NCBI GenBank assembly: GCA_003635195.1
Contig: PYIY01000079.1
Coordinates: 1-64,000 of the forward strand
Length of the DNA stretch: 64,000 bases
Direction: 5' to 3'
Source of the DNA: Candidatus Poribacteria bacterium
GTDB taxonomy: Bacteria; Poribacteria; WGA-4E; WGA-3G
In this document: positions 15,749 to 27,700 of the stretch, in pieces
How the letters are laid out: each line of letters opens with the position of its first letter
Numbering within the stretch: the first letter of the stretch is position 1
The notes under the pieces: model-generated
What the model was told of the DNA's origin: nothing
Databases searched by the model: none
What the model saw: only the letters and a program-made list of their open reading frames with translations
Made by a program: the position numbers and the translations under genes

Positions 15749-18700
15749 TTATTTTGCCATGTCCATAATTTTCAAATCGTCAAACGGTTTTCCGTCAGTG
15801 TCAGTAATCCGTAAATAGAATCCCCAACTCGATGTTTCATTGCACACTTTGACGAGAATGCTGTTTTCGCCGGACCTAAGCGTTATAGGAATAGTCCGCC
15901 GATCAATCACCGCGCCACGGTTCCGTCTTTTATGGGCATACATCTTTTTATCGTTTAGCCACACTTTGCCTTGATCATCGCTATCAAAGCGGAGTTGTGC
16001 GTTCCGTTCGTCAGGTGAAATAATGGTTACCCACGCATACGCGGTGCGCCAATTGACATCCTTACCGAAATCGACAAAGCCATCAAGCGTCTCATCGTTG
16101 AGTTTTTTCCAACTGACCTGTCCATCTGCGCCGTCGTATTTTGCGGTTGTGTCAACTTGCGTCGCGTCTTCTATAATGTAAGTTGTGTTATAGCCAACAC
16201 CGTCTGTATTGTCAAACGGACCGAGGGTTAACCACGCGCTTTCAGCGATAAAACCGACTTTGTTGATATAGGTTGCTGCCTTTTCAGTTAAGCCGTGTTC
16301 TAAGCAAAATTCGGCTAACGCGAGAAGGTTTCCGGACTGGCTGATAAGTTTCTCAGGCAAGGCATCTAATAGTTTATCCGCTATTTCAACGTAGGGAGTT
16401 TTATCCGCTGCACGTTTGCGCATTTCAGAGATACGCGACAGTAAAAGGTCTTCAAGATATACAAACGTTCTTCCAGACTGATTTATCAGGTCTAAACTGC
16501 GCTTGAACTCTCGCAGTGCTTCTTCATACTGTTCATTAGCGAGATATGCATGCCCCAATGTCAAAACATAAGTCCAATCCGTTTGGCTTTCTGTGGCTAT
16601 TGTCGCGAATGTTAACGCCGTTTCTGGCATAATATTTTGCTTGAGAAGCTCTTCGGCGAGTTGCTGATATTCTGACGCGTATCGGTTCTGGCTTACCGCT
16701 TTCTGACGAATTTCTAACCATTTCGTATATGCAGGCGCAGCCTTTGTGGTATCCCCTGCTGCTCTATAAGCATCACCCAACATTTTATATAAGGCAGCAC
16801 TCTTCTCGGTTTTCGCACTCAGTTCTTCAAGGACAGCGATACGTTTCTCGGCGTGTGCTTCATCTTTATAGAGTTCCGAGATGGCGGTAACCGCGGAATC
16901 GTGTTCTTTAGGGGTGAGAGGGGCCTCGAGCGCGCGACGGTATACTGCTTCTGCCTTAGCTAAGTTTTCCGCTTTCTTATAGGTATCTGCCAATTGGCTA
17001 TATGATATATAAGAGGTCGGTTCAAGAGCTATTGCTTTTTCATAAGCAGCGGCGGCTTTCATCAGTCGCTCTGGTTTATCGGGGTGACGGATCTTTCGGT
17101 AAAGGCTGCCGATGACTTTGTGCCATTCTGCGTTGTTAGGTTGAAGTTCACTGAGTTTCTCGTATGCTGCGATGCCTTCTTCAACCTTGCCGCTGGATAC
17201 ATAATCTTTAGCAAGCGCGAGGCGAGTATCAATGTCATCCGGATTCTCTTCAAGTTTCTTCAACTGTTTAGGAATCCGTGTTTCATAGAGGTTACCCTCA
17301 CGATATATCTCATTTATCGCTTTCTCTGCTTCTCGTTTTTTATGGCTATTTCTGCTAACATTTGCCATCTGTTGATATGCCTTGATAGCTTCCTCGTACT
17401 GTTCTGTGGCACGATAACTTTTCCCAAGCATCTCGTATAAGATTTCTTGTTCCCAATTACTACCACCACGCGATCTACTTCCACTGATGATCACAGCGTC
17501 TTTAAAGAACGTGATCGCTGGTGTATACATTTCACCCTCAAAACAGATGGAACCGAGTGACATAAGAAACCACATATCCTGTTTTTTGGAGCTGGATGAA
17601 AGGGCTGTTTCACCTTGATTCAAAAGATCGTTTGCCAATTCGGGCTGCCCGTTTTTATTCAAGGCAGCGGCAGCGTAATAAAAACCGCGAACATTACTCG
17701 GCTGCGCTTTGCAGAGTGCCTGATACGCCGCAGCCGCTTTCTCATGCTTATCTTCGTTTCGATAAATCTCAGCGATCATCTCAAGGGCAGCGGGATTATT
17801 CGCATTCTCCTCAAGTTTCTTTTCAAAAAGTGCTTTTAATTCCACCAGTGTCCTGTGGCTTCTAAAGGCTTTAATCAGGCTGTCACGCTCTCTATCTCCA
17901 CTGAACATAACGATAAAACCGGAGGATCCACTCGTCATTGACATGGAACCTGAATCGGATTGAGATGCCGATTCATAGAGTTCGATCGCTAAGTCGTCCT
18001 CACCGATCTGGACGTATTCTTGCAACAGTTCAATCGCAATATTTCTCCGTTCATAACTTTGGGTGGTCATATCAAGTGCCTGTTTGTAAGCATTAATCGC
18101 TTTTTCGGATTCACCCTTATTCCGATAATGCCGCGCGAGTTCTGCTTGCATGGTAAACGTAAGCGTATCGTTCTTTTCTGCCTCCTTTAGCACCTCTTCC
18201 AGCGTGCCTTGACGGCGATAGAGGCGCATCATTTGCCGCTCTACATTCTCGCGTTCCCAATCTCTGGTAGCCATTTCAAGGGCTTTCTTGTAGGCAGCGA
18301 CGGCTTCGTCGAATTTACCTTGATTTGAATAGTTGCGTGCCTGCTCCATTTGCATCTCAAATGTGAGTCCACCTATCGCTTCCGCCTCTTTTAGCATCTC
18401 CTCAAGTTTTCCTTGGCGGCGATAGAGAGTGATCAATTGCCGTTCAATGTTTTGCCGCTCTCCGTCGCGTGCTGCGTATTGAAGTGCTTCTTGGAACGCC
18501 TTTTCGGCAGCATCCAAGTCATTTTTGCGAAGGTAAAGCTGCCCCAATTCTTGATAAACCCGTCCATCCCCAGGGCTGAGCTCAACCGCTTTTTTATACT
18601 GCGTGATGGCATCATCAACCTGACCATTAGCGGCGTAGAGTTTCGCGAGGCGTGAGTAGTGGACACCAACTTCTGCATCGTCGTCAATATATTTCTCTGC

Positions 18701-21700
18701 GAGTTCAATAGCGTCACCGATTCTACCGGCTTTCTGATGCGCGTCAATAAACCCATCCTGATACCTTGTGTTTTCTGGGTCGGCTTCAAGCAGGGTTTTC
18801 CAAGCATCAATCGCTTTATCGTGCTGATTTTGGCGTGAGTAAAGTGTTGCGAGTTGCGACCTGGATTCAAGGTCTTCCGGCATCACTTCCGCGATCTGCT
18901 CATATATTTCTATAGCTTTCTCGACTTGATTGCGACGCATGTATTGCTGTGCCATTGACCGCTGCATGCCAATATTTACTCTCTCCGTTTTGGTGGATGA
19001 CACCGGTGTCTCTAATAATCCATCGCGCCTCTGTTTAATAGTCATTAACGACTCTTGTGCCCGTTCAAGGTAATACTGTTGCAGCGATGGGTCGTTGATA
19101 ACCTCTGTCAACAGTACTTCTGCATCGTCCCACATTTCGTGTTCCATATATTTCCGGGCAATGTTCTCTTTTTCCCAATAGCGAGAGCCACCGCGCCGCA
19201 TCAGACGGAGTGTCCCCATTTTACGCATCGCGTTTCGTGATGCCTCTTTTTCGCCTTTTTGCGCGTACGCGGTACCGAGTTTCTCGTAAGTCTCCGGAAG
19301 TTGCCGTGCCTCCTGCGGGTCAACGTTCCGAGTCGCTGCTTCAAGCATTCGGATTTCACGTTCGCTATCGGATTTACCACGGTAAGTATCCGCTAATGTA
19401 TTCAGCCACTGTAGTTTCCTTGTTGCGGGTGCGTTTTCAAGGAGCCTGCTAACGAGTGGGTCTGATCCCTCAATATCATCTGTCACAATCTTTAGTGTTG
19501 CAAAGAGATAGAGCAACGGTGGACTAATTTTATCTTCAGGAAATCTTGTTTCATACTCTTTTAGTAAGGTTTTTATTTCATCTAATGTTTCCTCAAATTC
19601 CGCCATTTTTAACACAATCTGGACTTGTGTTTCTGGACTCTCGGTTCGCAATTGCAATTTATCACGCAAGAGTTGAATCGCCTTATCGCGCTGACCGGAT
19701 GCCACATAAGCGGCCGCTAATTGCTGATATGTGTTGTTCCAGTTTATCTCGACCATTTTTTCATAGATTTCAACCGCCGCTTTGGCGTTGTTATTTCGGG
19801 TACACCGTTCTGCTGCCATACGTGCAAAGTCGTAGTTACCACCATATCGGGGACCTGTTTCGAGCATCTCCTTCACGGTTGAAACCAATGTATTAACCTC
19901 TCCAGCTTTGAAGAAGGTATTCATTATCTGATAATAGTTGGAACGGAGTGCGTTTGGACTTTCCTTAAGGAGAATCACATATTGGGTAACAGCGTTTTTT
20001 GCGCGACCACTCCGCTGCAACATGTCGGCGTACCGCTGTCGGGTCATGCTGTCCGTGGGTCTTAGAGCAAGTGCTGCCTCATAAGCGTCTGATGCCTTGC
20101 CGATCTGGTTCCGACTTTCGTAAAACGATGCTAACCTGATATGTGCTTGGAATGACTTCGGATTCCTTGCTGTTGCTTCAACTAACTTGGATTCTCGGTC
20201 CCTCGTGCCCGTCGCGCGCCCCGCCAGACGGACTGCCTGCTGCATATTCCGAGAATGGAACATCTGACCGTGCTGCCCGCGTTGGTTGGCGAACCGCAAG
20301 GCGCGTGCCGCGAGTTGTGCAGCATCCTGTCCACGGCCCAGTGTGTTTAGATGCTGGCTTAATTGCACAAGCAAGTTCGGATCGCGTTCGCGCATCGCTA
20401 AGGTTGTCGCTCTCTGGGCGACAGCGATGGCATATTGTGTGAGACCGGTCTGTTGGAGTTTTTGTGAAAACTGATAAAGTTCCCGCACGCTACTGGGTGA
20501 ATTCAGAATCTTGGTTACCAACTCACGGACGCTGACAGTATCACCTGTATGCACGACAAGTTGTAGGGTGAGGTCGTAATACTGGCGGCGATTCCTCACA
20601 TCTGCTTCAGCGAGTTCTCTTAGGAGTGCTAACGCTGTTTTAATCTCTCCAGTCTGGATAGAAACAAAAACGGTGTTGAGTTTGAGCGTGAGATCGTTCG
20701 GGAATTCCTGTTGTAACGCCGAGAGGATCTCCTGCGCTTCTTCGCGTCTGCCTTCCCACCAATAGCAGTAACTCATCGCCAGAAGCGGATAGATACGATC
20801 TCTGCCTTGTGTTGTGTCCAACTGTGCCTTAAAGGTCGCATACAACGCTCCCTGTTGATTGTTCATCCACAACTGGTTGAAGAACTGTTGGAGATACTCC
20901 AACCGATTTTGGTTATAGTACAGTGTCGGCGATGGGTAGCCTGATTGAATCGGGGTGTAGCCATAGGACGAAGCACTCAGTGCGGCGACACGTCTCGCGC
21001 CTGTCGTACGCGGTTTGGTCTGCTCGAAAAACTTCCAATAGAGCGCGATCGCTTTGTCAATTTGTCCTTCACGGAGATAAGTGGTCGTGAGCTGCTCATA
21101 GAAACGACGCTGCTGCTGAGTGATCTGCCCTGTTGCCGATGTCGGGAATTGAGAAATAACTTTTTCTGCAGCATCAGTCTTTCCCATCTGTATGAGTGTG
21201 TCAGCGAGCGTCGTATTATTGCTAAGGTGTGTCACGTTCACATCTTTAAGTTCATCCAGCAGTTTGCCCGCATCTTCCGCTTTTCCGTTGTAAAAGAGTC
21301 TGCGTGCATATTCAATAGTGTGCCAGTGCCGTGCTTCAAGAGTCAATCCCGACATTTCGTCAAACTGTTTCTTCAAAGTATCATAATCAAGCGTCTGCGT
21401 CATAGCAAGTGAATCCAACTGCATGCCTTGATATGCCGGATTGTTCGGAGCTATTGCGATCAGTCTTTTGGTAATTTCTCTCGTTTTTTCAAAGTTGTCG
21501 GTCAATGTGTAAAGTTCGCCGAGCAACTCAAGCGTCTGCGTATCCTTCGGGTTTGTCGTTGCGTTTGTCTCAAATTGTTCGATCAGTGCATCCAGCTGAC
21601 CGTCCTGTTCCATGATTGTCTTTAACCGCACGAGTGCCCCGGCTTGTGCCTCGTCAAAATTGTTTGGTTGCCATGTCTGAGGTGTTCTAACACTATAGGG

Positions 21701-24694
21701 GTGTCTCTGGATGTTTCGACTGATATTGCGCGCGAGGTGAAGTTTGTTGGTCCCGTAGTTCACAGCAACTCGGCTCGTCGTGATGCTGACACTTGAATCG
21801 GCAGCCGGTTTCGGCATCTGTAAGATTCGCTGGAAGATCGGTTTTGCGCGCGCGAATTCGTTCATCTCAACCAGCAGTGTCCCGATTTGATATAAAACAA
21901 TGTGCGATTTTGGACCTGCCGCCTTTTCTGCAGCGCGCTCCAATGCAAAAAGTGCCTCTTCTGCCAGACCATATTTGATCAAAAGGGTCGCAAGTTTTAT
22001 CTCTGCGTCCAGCGGCTTATTTTTCGCGTGCAACACTTTTGACCATGCCTGAATCGCCTCTTGTTCGCGCCCCATATCAAACAATAACTCACCGAGTTTT
22101 TGCTGTTGCGCGGGGCCTGGAAGTGCCTTGACAAGCCGTTGTTGATAAGTTAGCGCGTCCGCTATGTCACCGAGGTCGAAACTAATCTTGACCAACCTCT
22201 CCAATAGTTCTGGATGCTCGCGATCCCTATCTAATGCGCGTGCCAGTTGGAAGCGCGCACTTGAGAGGTCCCCCTCTGCTCGATAAAGTTCGGCGAGTGC
22301 TAAAGCAGCTCCGACGCTCGATGTATCGGATTTTGAGAGCTGCTTGAGTTTTTCTTCAAACTCGCCATGTCGTCCTAAGTCGTAATATACCTCGGAGAGC
22401 GGTTTGAGAAAAGCGAGTTTATCACCCAAGTTATCGCTCAACTCCCAGCACCGCCAATATTGTGAAATCGCTTCTTGGAGGCGACCTGAAACTTTATAGG
22501 TATTTGCTAATTCCGTACGAATATCAATCGCTTCCGGACGTAGGCGAATTGCATGCTTGAGGCTATCAATCGCGGCTTCATAATCCTCTGCCTGCTCGGC
22601 GATTTCCGCGAACATCTGATGTCCTTCCGGGTTGCGCGGACTATGCGCAACAATCTGTTTTGCTGCAGTTTTCGCGGCTTCTAAATCCATAGCGTTCAGA
22701 TGGAGGCGCGCGATATTCGTGTAGTATTCTCGTGCATTTGTCCTGTCAATATCTGCTAAATGTGTATAGATCGCGTTCGCTTCATCACGCTTGCCTTGCT
22801 TGATATAGATCTCCGCGAGCCATCGGTTAACAGTTACGTCATCAGGACGGAGGGCTTTCGCTTTCAAAAGCATTTCAAGTGCATAAGTGATATCCTCCAA
22901 CTTCAGATACATCTTGGTGAGTCTTTTATGGTTCGCGAAGATGTCAGCATCAGGAAGCCTTGATTTCTCCAGTTCTACCTCCATCGTCTCAATCTGATCT
23001 ACGAGCGTCCCTTGCTGTCGATAGAGTTCGATCCGCTGGTCGTCCATCTGTTCGGCGAAAAACGCGTTCGGGGCAAGTCTTATCGCTTCTGTGTATTCTG
23101 TTAATGCTGCGTCATACTGCTTGTTCTGCATGAGTCGTTTCGCCAACGCCTCGCGATAGCGATACGCTTCCGGCATCAATTCCACTGCTTTACGACTCGC
23201 TGTGAGTGCTTCTGTGTGAAAATCTTTCGTGTCAAGCAACTGTGCCAAGCGGTCGTAGTTCTCAGCGATACCCTTCTCTCCGGTGACCATCTGATGCCAT
23301 GTCTCAATCGCCTGCTCACGACTACCTTGACGAAAATAAAACTCACCGAAATATTCAATATAATCCAGATTGTCGGGTGCCAGTGAAATCGCCTTTTGAT
23401 ATGAAGTGGCAGCGTCTTCTACCCATTCATGTCCAGCATAAATTTCGGCGAGAATGAGATGTGTGCTTGCATTCTCTGGATCGCGATCAATCATCCGTTG
23501 ATAAGCTGATTTCGCTTTGGTTTCGTCCTCAAGTTCCAAGTATAATTTGCCAAGTTCACGGTAGATACCGAAATTATCAGGTTGTTGTTCACTGAGTACT
23601 TCGTATTCCGTTGCAGCGTCGTCCAATTTCTCAGCACTACGGAGCGCAGCAATCAGGTTTAGTCGTAGTTTGGCATTCGTTGGCGCAAGTTCTAACCCCT
23701 TTTGATAGGCTATAATACCGTCCTCAAGTTGTTGATTCTCAATATACGCTGCGGCTTGCAAACCGATGAGTTCAGGATCATTCGGAGTCGCTTCAAGTTT
23801 GCCTTGATAGTACGCAATTAAGCCTTTCCAATTGGCATCGGCGGCATAAATTCCGATGATACGGTGTTGAAGGTCTTTCCGGAGCCAATTGCCCGGAGCC
23901 GTCAACGCTAGTGCAGCATCGTAACGCGCTTGTGCTTCCTCGTATGCCCCTGTGTCTTCGTGAATCTTACCAATCTCTCGCAGGCTGAGACAGACGCGAT
24001 ATGGGTCATCTTTTTTTATCTCTGTGATTGCTTCATGTTGTGCGATGGCTTGTGGGTAAAGTTCCTGTTCTCGGAAGAGGTCAGCGAGTTCAATACGGGC
24101 AAAAATGTTCTGCGGGTCCAACTCAGCGATTTTTGTCCAAGTTGTGATCGCATCGTCCACCCGGTCCTGATGGAAATAGGCGCGACCAAGCACTTTATAA
24201 ATCGCGGTCCGGTCATCGGGGGTCGCGGATGCCGTCTGTTCCGACAACGCTGCTGCTTTCGTCAGCGCGTTGATCGCCTGCTCATATTGGCGTAATGTTG
24301 TATATATTTGTCCAAGCGCGAAATGCGGATAGTAATTATTTGGAGAGAGTGTAACAGCGTGTTGATATGCTTTAATGGCTTCGGTCTCTTTTCCAAGACG
24401 TTTGTGTATATGTCCCAAGATAAGTTGGACGTTCGGCGCGTCAGGTTTCGCTTCGGCTTCGGCTTGATAATCGGTAACCATAGCATCTAAACCCGCACCT
24501 TCGAGGTAAAACTGGTAGAGTCGGTCAAACGTACTTCCCTCTTTCGGTTTGCGGTTCAGCATCTGCTTATAACGTTCGATAATTTTTATGTCGTCTGTTT
24601 CATTTTGTGCAAGGATGATGGATGCGAAACACAAGATGTAGGCTATAAGAGACACTATGCCCACACTAATTACGCATTTTTTTCGTCTGAACAT
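15749..24694 (-). CDS. Giant exported TPR protein with C-terminal beta-sandwich module (TPR paralogue 1)
   Basis: This 2981-residue protein starts with a signal peptide (residues 1-29, ending ASIILAQ). It begins at the ATG at 24694, 8 nt after AAGGAGG. Nearly all of it is tetratricopeptide repeats, 34-residue helix pairs with motifs such as AIKAYQHAVTLSPNNYYPH and AITQYKKAVELSPGDGRVYQEL. A non-TPR island near residue 1265 carries YPSPTLYYNQNRL. The last 168 residues form a beta-rich module beginning GFIAESAWLTLGPFDNT and ending in FYLRITDTDGKPFDDLKI, shared with four other proteins here. TPR solenoids bind proteins, so an extracytoplasmic scaffold is the likely role. Its N-terminal kilobases are nearly identical in DNA to those of the next paralogue upstream. 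Probably the last gene of a four-gene run. Confidence 0.88.
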   Translation of the reverse strand: MFRRKKCVISVGIVSLIAYILCFASIILAQNETDDIKIIERYKQMLNRKPKEGSTFDRLYQFYLEGAGLDAMVTDYQAEAEAKPDAPNVQLILGHIHKRLGKETEAIKAYQHAVTLSPNNYYPHFALGQIYTTLRQYEQAINALTKAAALSEQTASATPDDRTAIYKVLGRAYFHQDRVDDAITTWTKIAELDPQNIFARIELADLFREQELYPQAIAQHEAITEIKKDDPYRVCLSLREIGKIHEDTGAYEEAQARYDAALALTAPGNWLRKDLQHRIIGIYAADANWKGLIAYYQGKLEATPNDPELIGLQAAAYIENQQLEDGIIAYQKGLELAPTNAKLRLNLIAALRSAEKLDDAATEYEVLSEQQPDNFGIYRELGKLYLELEDETKAKSAYQRMIDRDPENASTHLILAEIYAGHEWVEDAATSYQKAISLAPDNLDYIEYFGEFYFRQGSREQAIETWHQMVTGEKGIAENYDRLAQLLDTKDFHTEALTASRKAVELMPEAYRYREALAKRLMQNKQYDAALTEYTEAIRLAPNAFFAEQMDDQRIELYRQQGTLVDQIETMEVELEKSRLPDADIFANHKRLTKMYLKLEDITYALEMLLKAKALRPDDVTVNRWLAEIYIKQGKRDEANAIYTHLADIDRTNAREYYTNIARLHLNAMDLEAAKTAAKQIVAHSPRNPEGHQMFAEIAEQAEDYEAAIDSLKHAIRLRPEAIDIRTELANTYKVSGRLQEAISQYWRCWELSDNLGDKLAFLKPLSEVYYDLGRHGEFEEKLKQLSKSDTSSVGAALALAELYRAEGDLSSARFQLARALDRDREHPELLERLVKISFDLGDIADALTYQQRLVKALPGPAQQQKLGELLFDMGREQEAIQAWSKVLHAKNKPLDAEIKLATLLIKYGLAEEALFALERAAEKAAGPKSHIVLYQIGTLLVEMNEFARAKPIFQRILQMPKPAADSSVSITTSRVAVNYGTNKLHLARNISRNIQRHPYSVRTPQTWQPNNFDEAQAGALVRLKTIMEQDGQLDALIEQFETNATTNPKDTQTLELLGELYTLTDNFEKTREITKRLIAIAPNNPAYQGMQLDSLAMTQTLDYDTLKKQFDEMSGLTLEARHWHTIEYARRLFYNGKAEDAGKLLDELKDVNVTHLSNNTTLADTLIQMGKTDAAEKVISQFPTSATGQITQQQRRFYEQLTTTYLREGQIDKAIALYWKFFEQTKPRTTGARRVAALSASSYGYTPIQSGYPSPTLYYNQNRLEYLQQFFNQLWMNNQQGALYATFKAQLDTTQGRDRIYPLLAMSYCYWWEGRREEAQEILSALQQEFPNDLTLKLNTVFVSIQTGEIKTALALLRELAEADVRNRRQYYDLTLQLVVHTGDTVSVRELVTKILNSPSSVRELYQFSQKLQQTGLTQYAIAVAQRATTLAMRERDPNLLVQLSQHLNTLGRGQDAAQLAARALRFANQRGQHGQMFHSRNMQQAVRLAGRATGTRDRESKLVEATARNPKSFQAHIRLASFYESRNQIGKASDAYEAALALRPTDSMTRQRYADMLQRSGRAKNAVTQYVILLKESPNALRSNYYQIMNTFFKAGEVNTLVSTVKEMLETGPRYGGNYDFARMAAERCTRNNNAKAAVEIYEKMVEINWNNTYQQLAAAYVASGQRDKAIQLLRDKLQLRTESPETQVQIVLKMAEFEETLDEIKTLLKEYETRFPEDKISPPLLYLFATLKIVTDDIEGSDPLVSRLLENAPATRKLQWLNTLADTYRGKSDSEREIRMLEAATRNVDPQEARQLPETYEKLGTAYAQKGEKEASRNAMRKMGTLRLMRRGGSRYWEKENIARKYMEHEMWDDAEVLLTEVINDPSLQQYYLERAQESLMTIKQRRDGLLETPVSSTKTERVNIGMQRSMAQQYMRRNQVEKAIEIYEQIAEVMPEDLESRSQLATLYSRQNQHDKAIDAWKTLLEADPENTRYQDGFIDAHQKAGRIGDAIELAEKYIDDDAEVGVHYSRLAKLYAANGQVDDAITQYKKAVELSPGDGRVYQELGQLYLRKNDLDAAEKAFQEALQYAARDGERQNIERQLITLYRRQGKLEEMLKEAEAIGGLTFEMQMEQARNYSNQGKFDEAVAAYKKALEMATRDWERENVERQMMRLYRRQGTLEEVLKEAEKNDTLTFTMQAELARHYRNKGESEKAINAYKQALDMTTQSYERRNIAIELLQEYVQIGEDDLAIELYESASQSDSGSMSMTSGSSGFIVMFSGDRERDSLIKAFRSHRTLVELKALFEKKLEENANNPAALEMIAEIYRNEDKHEKAAAAYQALCKAQPSNVRGFYYAAAALNKNGQPELANDLLNQGETALSSSSKKQDMWFLMSLGSICFEGEMYTPAITFFKDAVIISGSRSRGGSNWEQEILYEMLGKSYRATEQYEEAIKAYQQMANVSRNSHKKREAEKAINEIYREGNLYETRIPKQLKKLEENPDDIDTRLALAKDYVSSGKVEEGIAAYEKLSELQPNNAEWHKVIGSLYRKIRHPDKPERLMKAAAAYEKAIALEPTSYISYSQLADTYKKAENLAKAEAVYRRALEAPLTPKEHDSAVTAISELYKDEAHAEKRIAVLEELSAKTEKSAALYKMLGDAYRAAGDTTKAAPAYTKWLEIRQKAVSQNRYASEYQQLAEELLKQNIMPETALTFATIATESQTDWTYVLTLGHAYLANEQYEEALREFKRSLDLINQSGRTFVYLEDLLLSRISEMRKRAADKTPYVEIADKLLDALPEKLISQSGNLLALAEFCLEHGLTEKAATYINKVGFIAESAWLTLGPFDNTDGVGYNTTYIIEDATQVDTTAKYDGADGQVSWKKLNDETLDGFVDFGKDVNWRTAYAWVTIISPDERNAQLRFDSDDQGKVWLNDKKMYAHKRRNRGAVIDRRTIPITLRSGENSILVKVCNETSSWGFYLRITDTDGKPFDDLKIMDMAK

Positions 24695-24748
24695 GAAAAG
24701 GCCTCCTTAAGGCAATCGGTAAAATTGCGCCAATGTTTGATTAGCGCG

Positions 24749-27700
24749 CTATTCGACAGTAGGTTTGCGTTGCGTAGTTTTCCTCTTTGAAACCACTCGG
24801 TTCTTCAGCTCCAAAAAAGCACGTCGTCGTTTAATCTTCTTTAGTTGTTGTTCTGCCTGTCTCCGAGTCCACGGTCGTACTGAAAAATCGTTAAGAAGGT
24901 CGGTAAACAAGGCTTCTGCATCTTCTAACATGTCGTGTTGAACATATATCTTTGCAACTTCCTCTTTCTCCTGATAGCGGACGCTGCGTTGCAAAAGGCG
25001 GAGAGCCCCCATCTTGCGAAGCGTGTTCTGCGCCTTTTCTTTCTCGCCTTTGCGAGCGTATGCCGTAGCAAGTTTCTGATAAGTCTCCGAAAGTCTGGAG
25101 GAAGTCTGCGGGGGGACACCCTCAATAGCGGCTTCAAGTAGACGGAGTTCCCAGTCTCGGTCACCTGAGGCTCGGTATGCTTCCGCGAGTCTATTCATCC
25201 ACGATAGTCGCCGTGCGGCAGGTAGGACTTTAAGGAGTCGATTAATTAGCGGTTTCGCTTCTTCAAAGTTATTTGCTGCAATCTTCATTGAAGCAACGAG
25301 ATACAGCAGTGCTGGATCCACTGGTTTCTCAGCAAGTTTTGCTGCATATTCCGATGTCAAGTCTTCTAATTCACTGGAACCCCAATAAAGTTGGATGAGT
25401 TTTAATACAGTCTCCACTTGTGACGCAGTGCTCTCAGTTGCTAACCTGCTGCGCAAAAGTTGGATTGCCTTCTCACGTTCTCCAGCGGCACTGTAGGCGG
25501 ATGCGAGGTCTTGATAGGTGCTGGACTGATTCGGATAAACTTCAATAAACTTCTCGTAGATTTCGATCGCCGCTTTAGGATTGTTCCGGGTATATACCCG
25601 TGCTACGCTACGCGCGAATTGTTGTCCGAAATTCTGTCCGACAGATGGCACAATCATCTCCTTCGCGAGTGAAACGAGTTCATCAACTTTTCCCGCGTGG
25701 ACGAAGGTGTCTGCTATCTCCCAATAGTTGGAGTTGAGGACATTTGGGTTGTCCTTGAAAAGCACTATATACTGGTTAACAGCATCTTTTGCCTGTCCAG
25801 TCCGCTGTAACATCTGGGTGTAGCGGTACCGGGTCATGCTGTCCTTGGGTTTTAGAGCAAGTGCTGCCTCAAATGCCTCCGATGCTTTTTTAGGTTGGTC
25901 GGTGCTTTCGTAGAAAATTGCCAACCTGCGATGGGCTTGGTATGACTCCGGGTTCTTTTGCACGGCTTCCACGAGTTTGCGCTCGCGGTCGGGGGCATTT
26001 GTGGCGCGGCTCACTAACCGCGTCGCGCTCCGAAAATTCCAAGAATAAAGCGTACGTCCGTACCGGTCGTGTTGACTGGCGAGGCGCAGTGCTCGTTCCG
26101 CGATGTGTCTGGCATCCTGTTCTTGTCCAAGTCGCTCTAAATGTTGGCTCAAGTCCATTAGAAAATTCGGGTCGCGTTCACCCATCGCGAGGTCTACCGT
26201 TTTCTTAGCAACAGCGACAGCGTACTGTTTAAAGCCGGCATCATAGAGTTTTTCCGAAAATTGGTGACACTCTCGAATCCCGCTCGGCGAGTTCAAAAGT
26301 TTTGTTACCAAGTCCCGAACGCTGCTACTGTTACCTGTGTGCATAGCAACTTGTAGCATCAGGTCATAATATTGACGCCGGTTCTTTGGTTCCGATTCAG
26401 CGAGTTCTTCAAGCAGTGCCAGTGCGGTTTTGTGTTGCCCAGTTTGGATCGCGGCAAAGAAAATGTTAACTTTAAGTGTAAGGTCATCCGAGAATTCCGC
26501 TTGCAACGCGGAGAGTATCTCTTGTGCCTTATCACGCTGACCATCCCACCAATAACAGTAACTCAATGCTAACCCCGGATAGATACGCTCTCTGCCTTCT
26601 GTAGAATTGAGATCAGTCTGCAATTTGGCGTACAATGCTTCTTGCTGATTTTCCAACAACAGTCGATTGAAAATCTGCTGCAAATACTGCAACCGATCTT
26701 GGTTATAGTATATCGTCGGCGAGGGATAGGTTACCTGAAGCGGGGTATAACCGGTGTAGGAAGGCGCAGCGTATGTGAGCTTTGCGACGCGTCGCGGGTT
26801 TGTAATGTTCGGTTCAGTGCGTTCCAAAAATGTCCAGAAGAACGCAATCGCTTTCTCAATTTTCCCCTGCCGAAAGTAAGCGTCCGCAAGCGTTTGATAT
26901 ATCCTAACGGACTGTTGCTGTACGAGCGAAGTTGCTCCCATTGTTGAAGCTCGGGAGGGGGTCGCTGAAGCCATCGGCATCGGAAATTGAGCGATAGCTT
27001 TCTCCGCCTCGTCCATCTTGTCCATCAAGACAAGGACATCGACCAGCATGACACCGGTACTGAGATCAGGCACTTGGACACTTTTGAGTTCGTCCAACAA
27101 TTTTTCAGCATCTGCCTTTTTTCCTCGACGATAGAGTTTCCCAATGTATTGTATGATATACTGATGCCGTGCTTTAGGGGTCAACCCAGTCACTCCATCC
27201 AGATGTTTTTTGAATGTTTCACGATTGAGATTGTCCTGCATGAGCTGGTTCAACCGTATGGCTTGATAGACTGGATTATTCGGCGAAGTGGCAAGCAGCT
27301 GCTCGGTAATTTTTCTTGTTTTGTCAGTGTTATCGGTCAGCGTGTAGAGTTGTGCTAACAGTTCGAGCGTCTGAATATCCTTTGGGTTCGCGTGAACCTT
27401 TGCCTCAAATTGGTCAATCAGTCTGTTCAATTTTCCCTTCTGTTGGGCGATTGCTGTCAATTGAACGAGTGCCCCGGCTTGTGCCTCTTCAAAACTCGTG
27501 GGCACCCACCGCGGGCCATTTCTTCTCCTAAATGGTGATCTCAGAATCTGATTGACAAGACTTCGCGCGAGATGGAATTTGTTTGTATTAAGTCTGGAGG
27601 ATCCTAATGTCGCCGAATTTGGACTTATCGTTATGTTCTTCGTCACATTTCTGGCAGGCGTGGGCATTTCCAGGATTTGCTGGAAGTAGGATCGCGCGCG

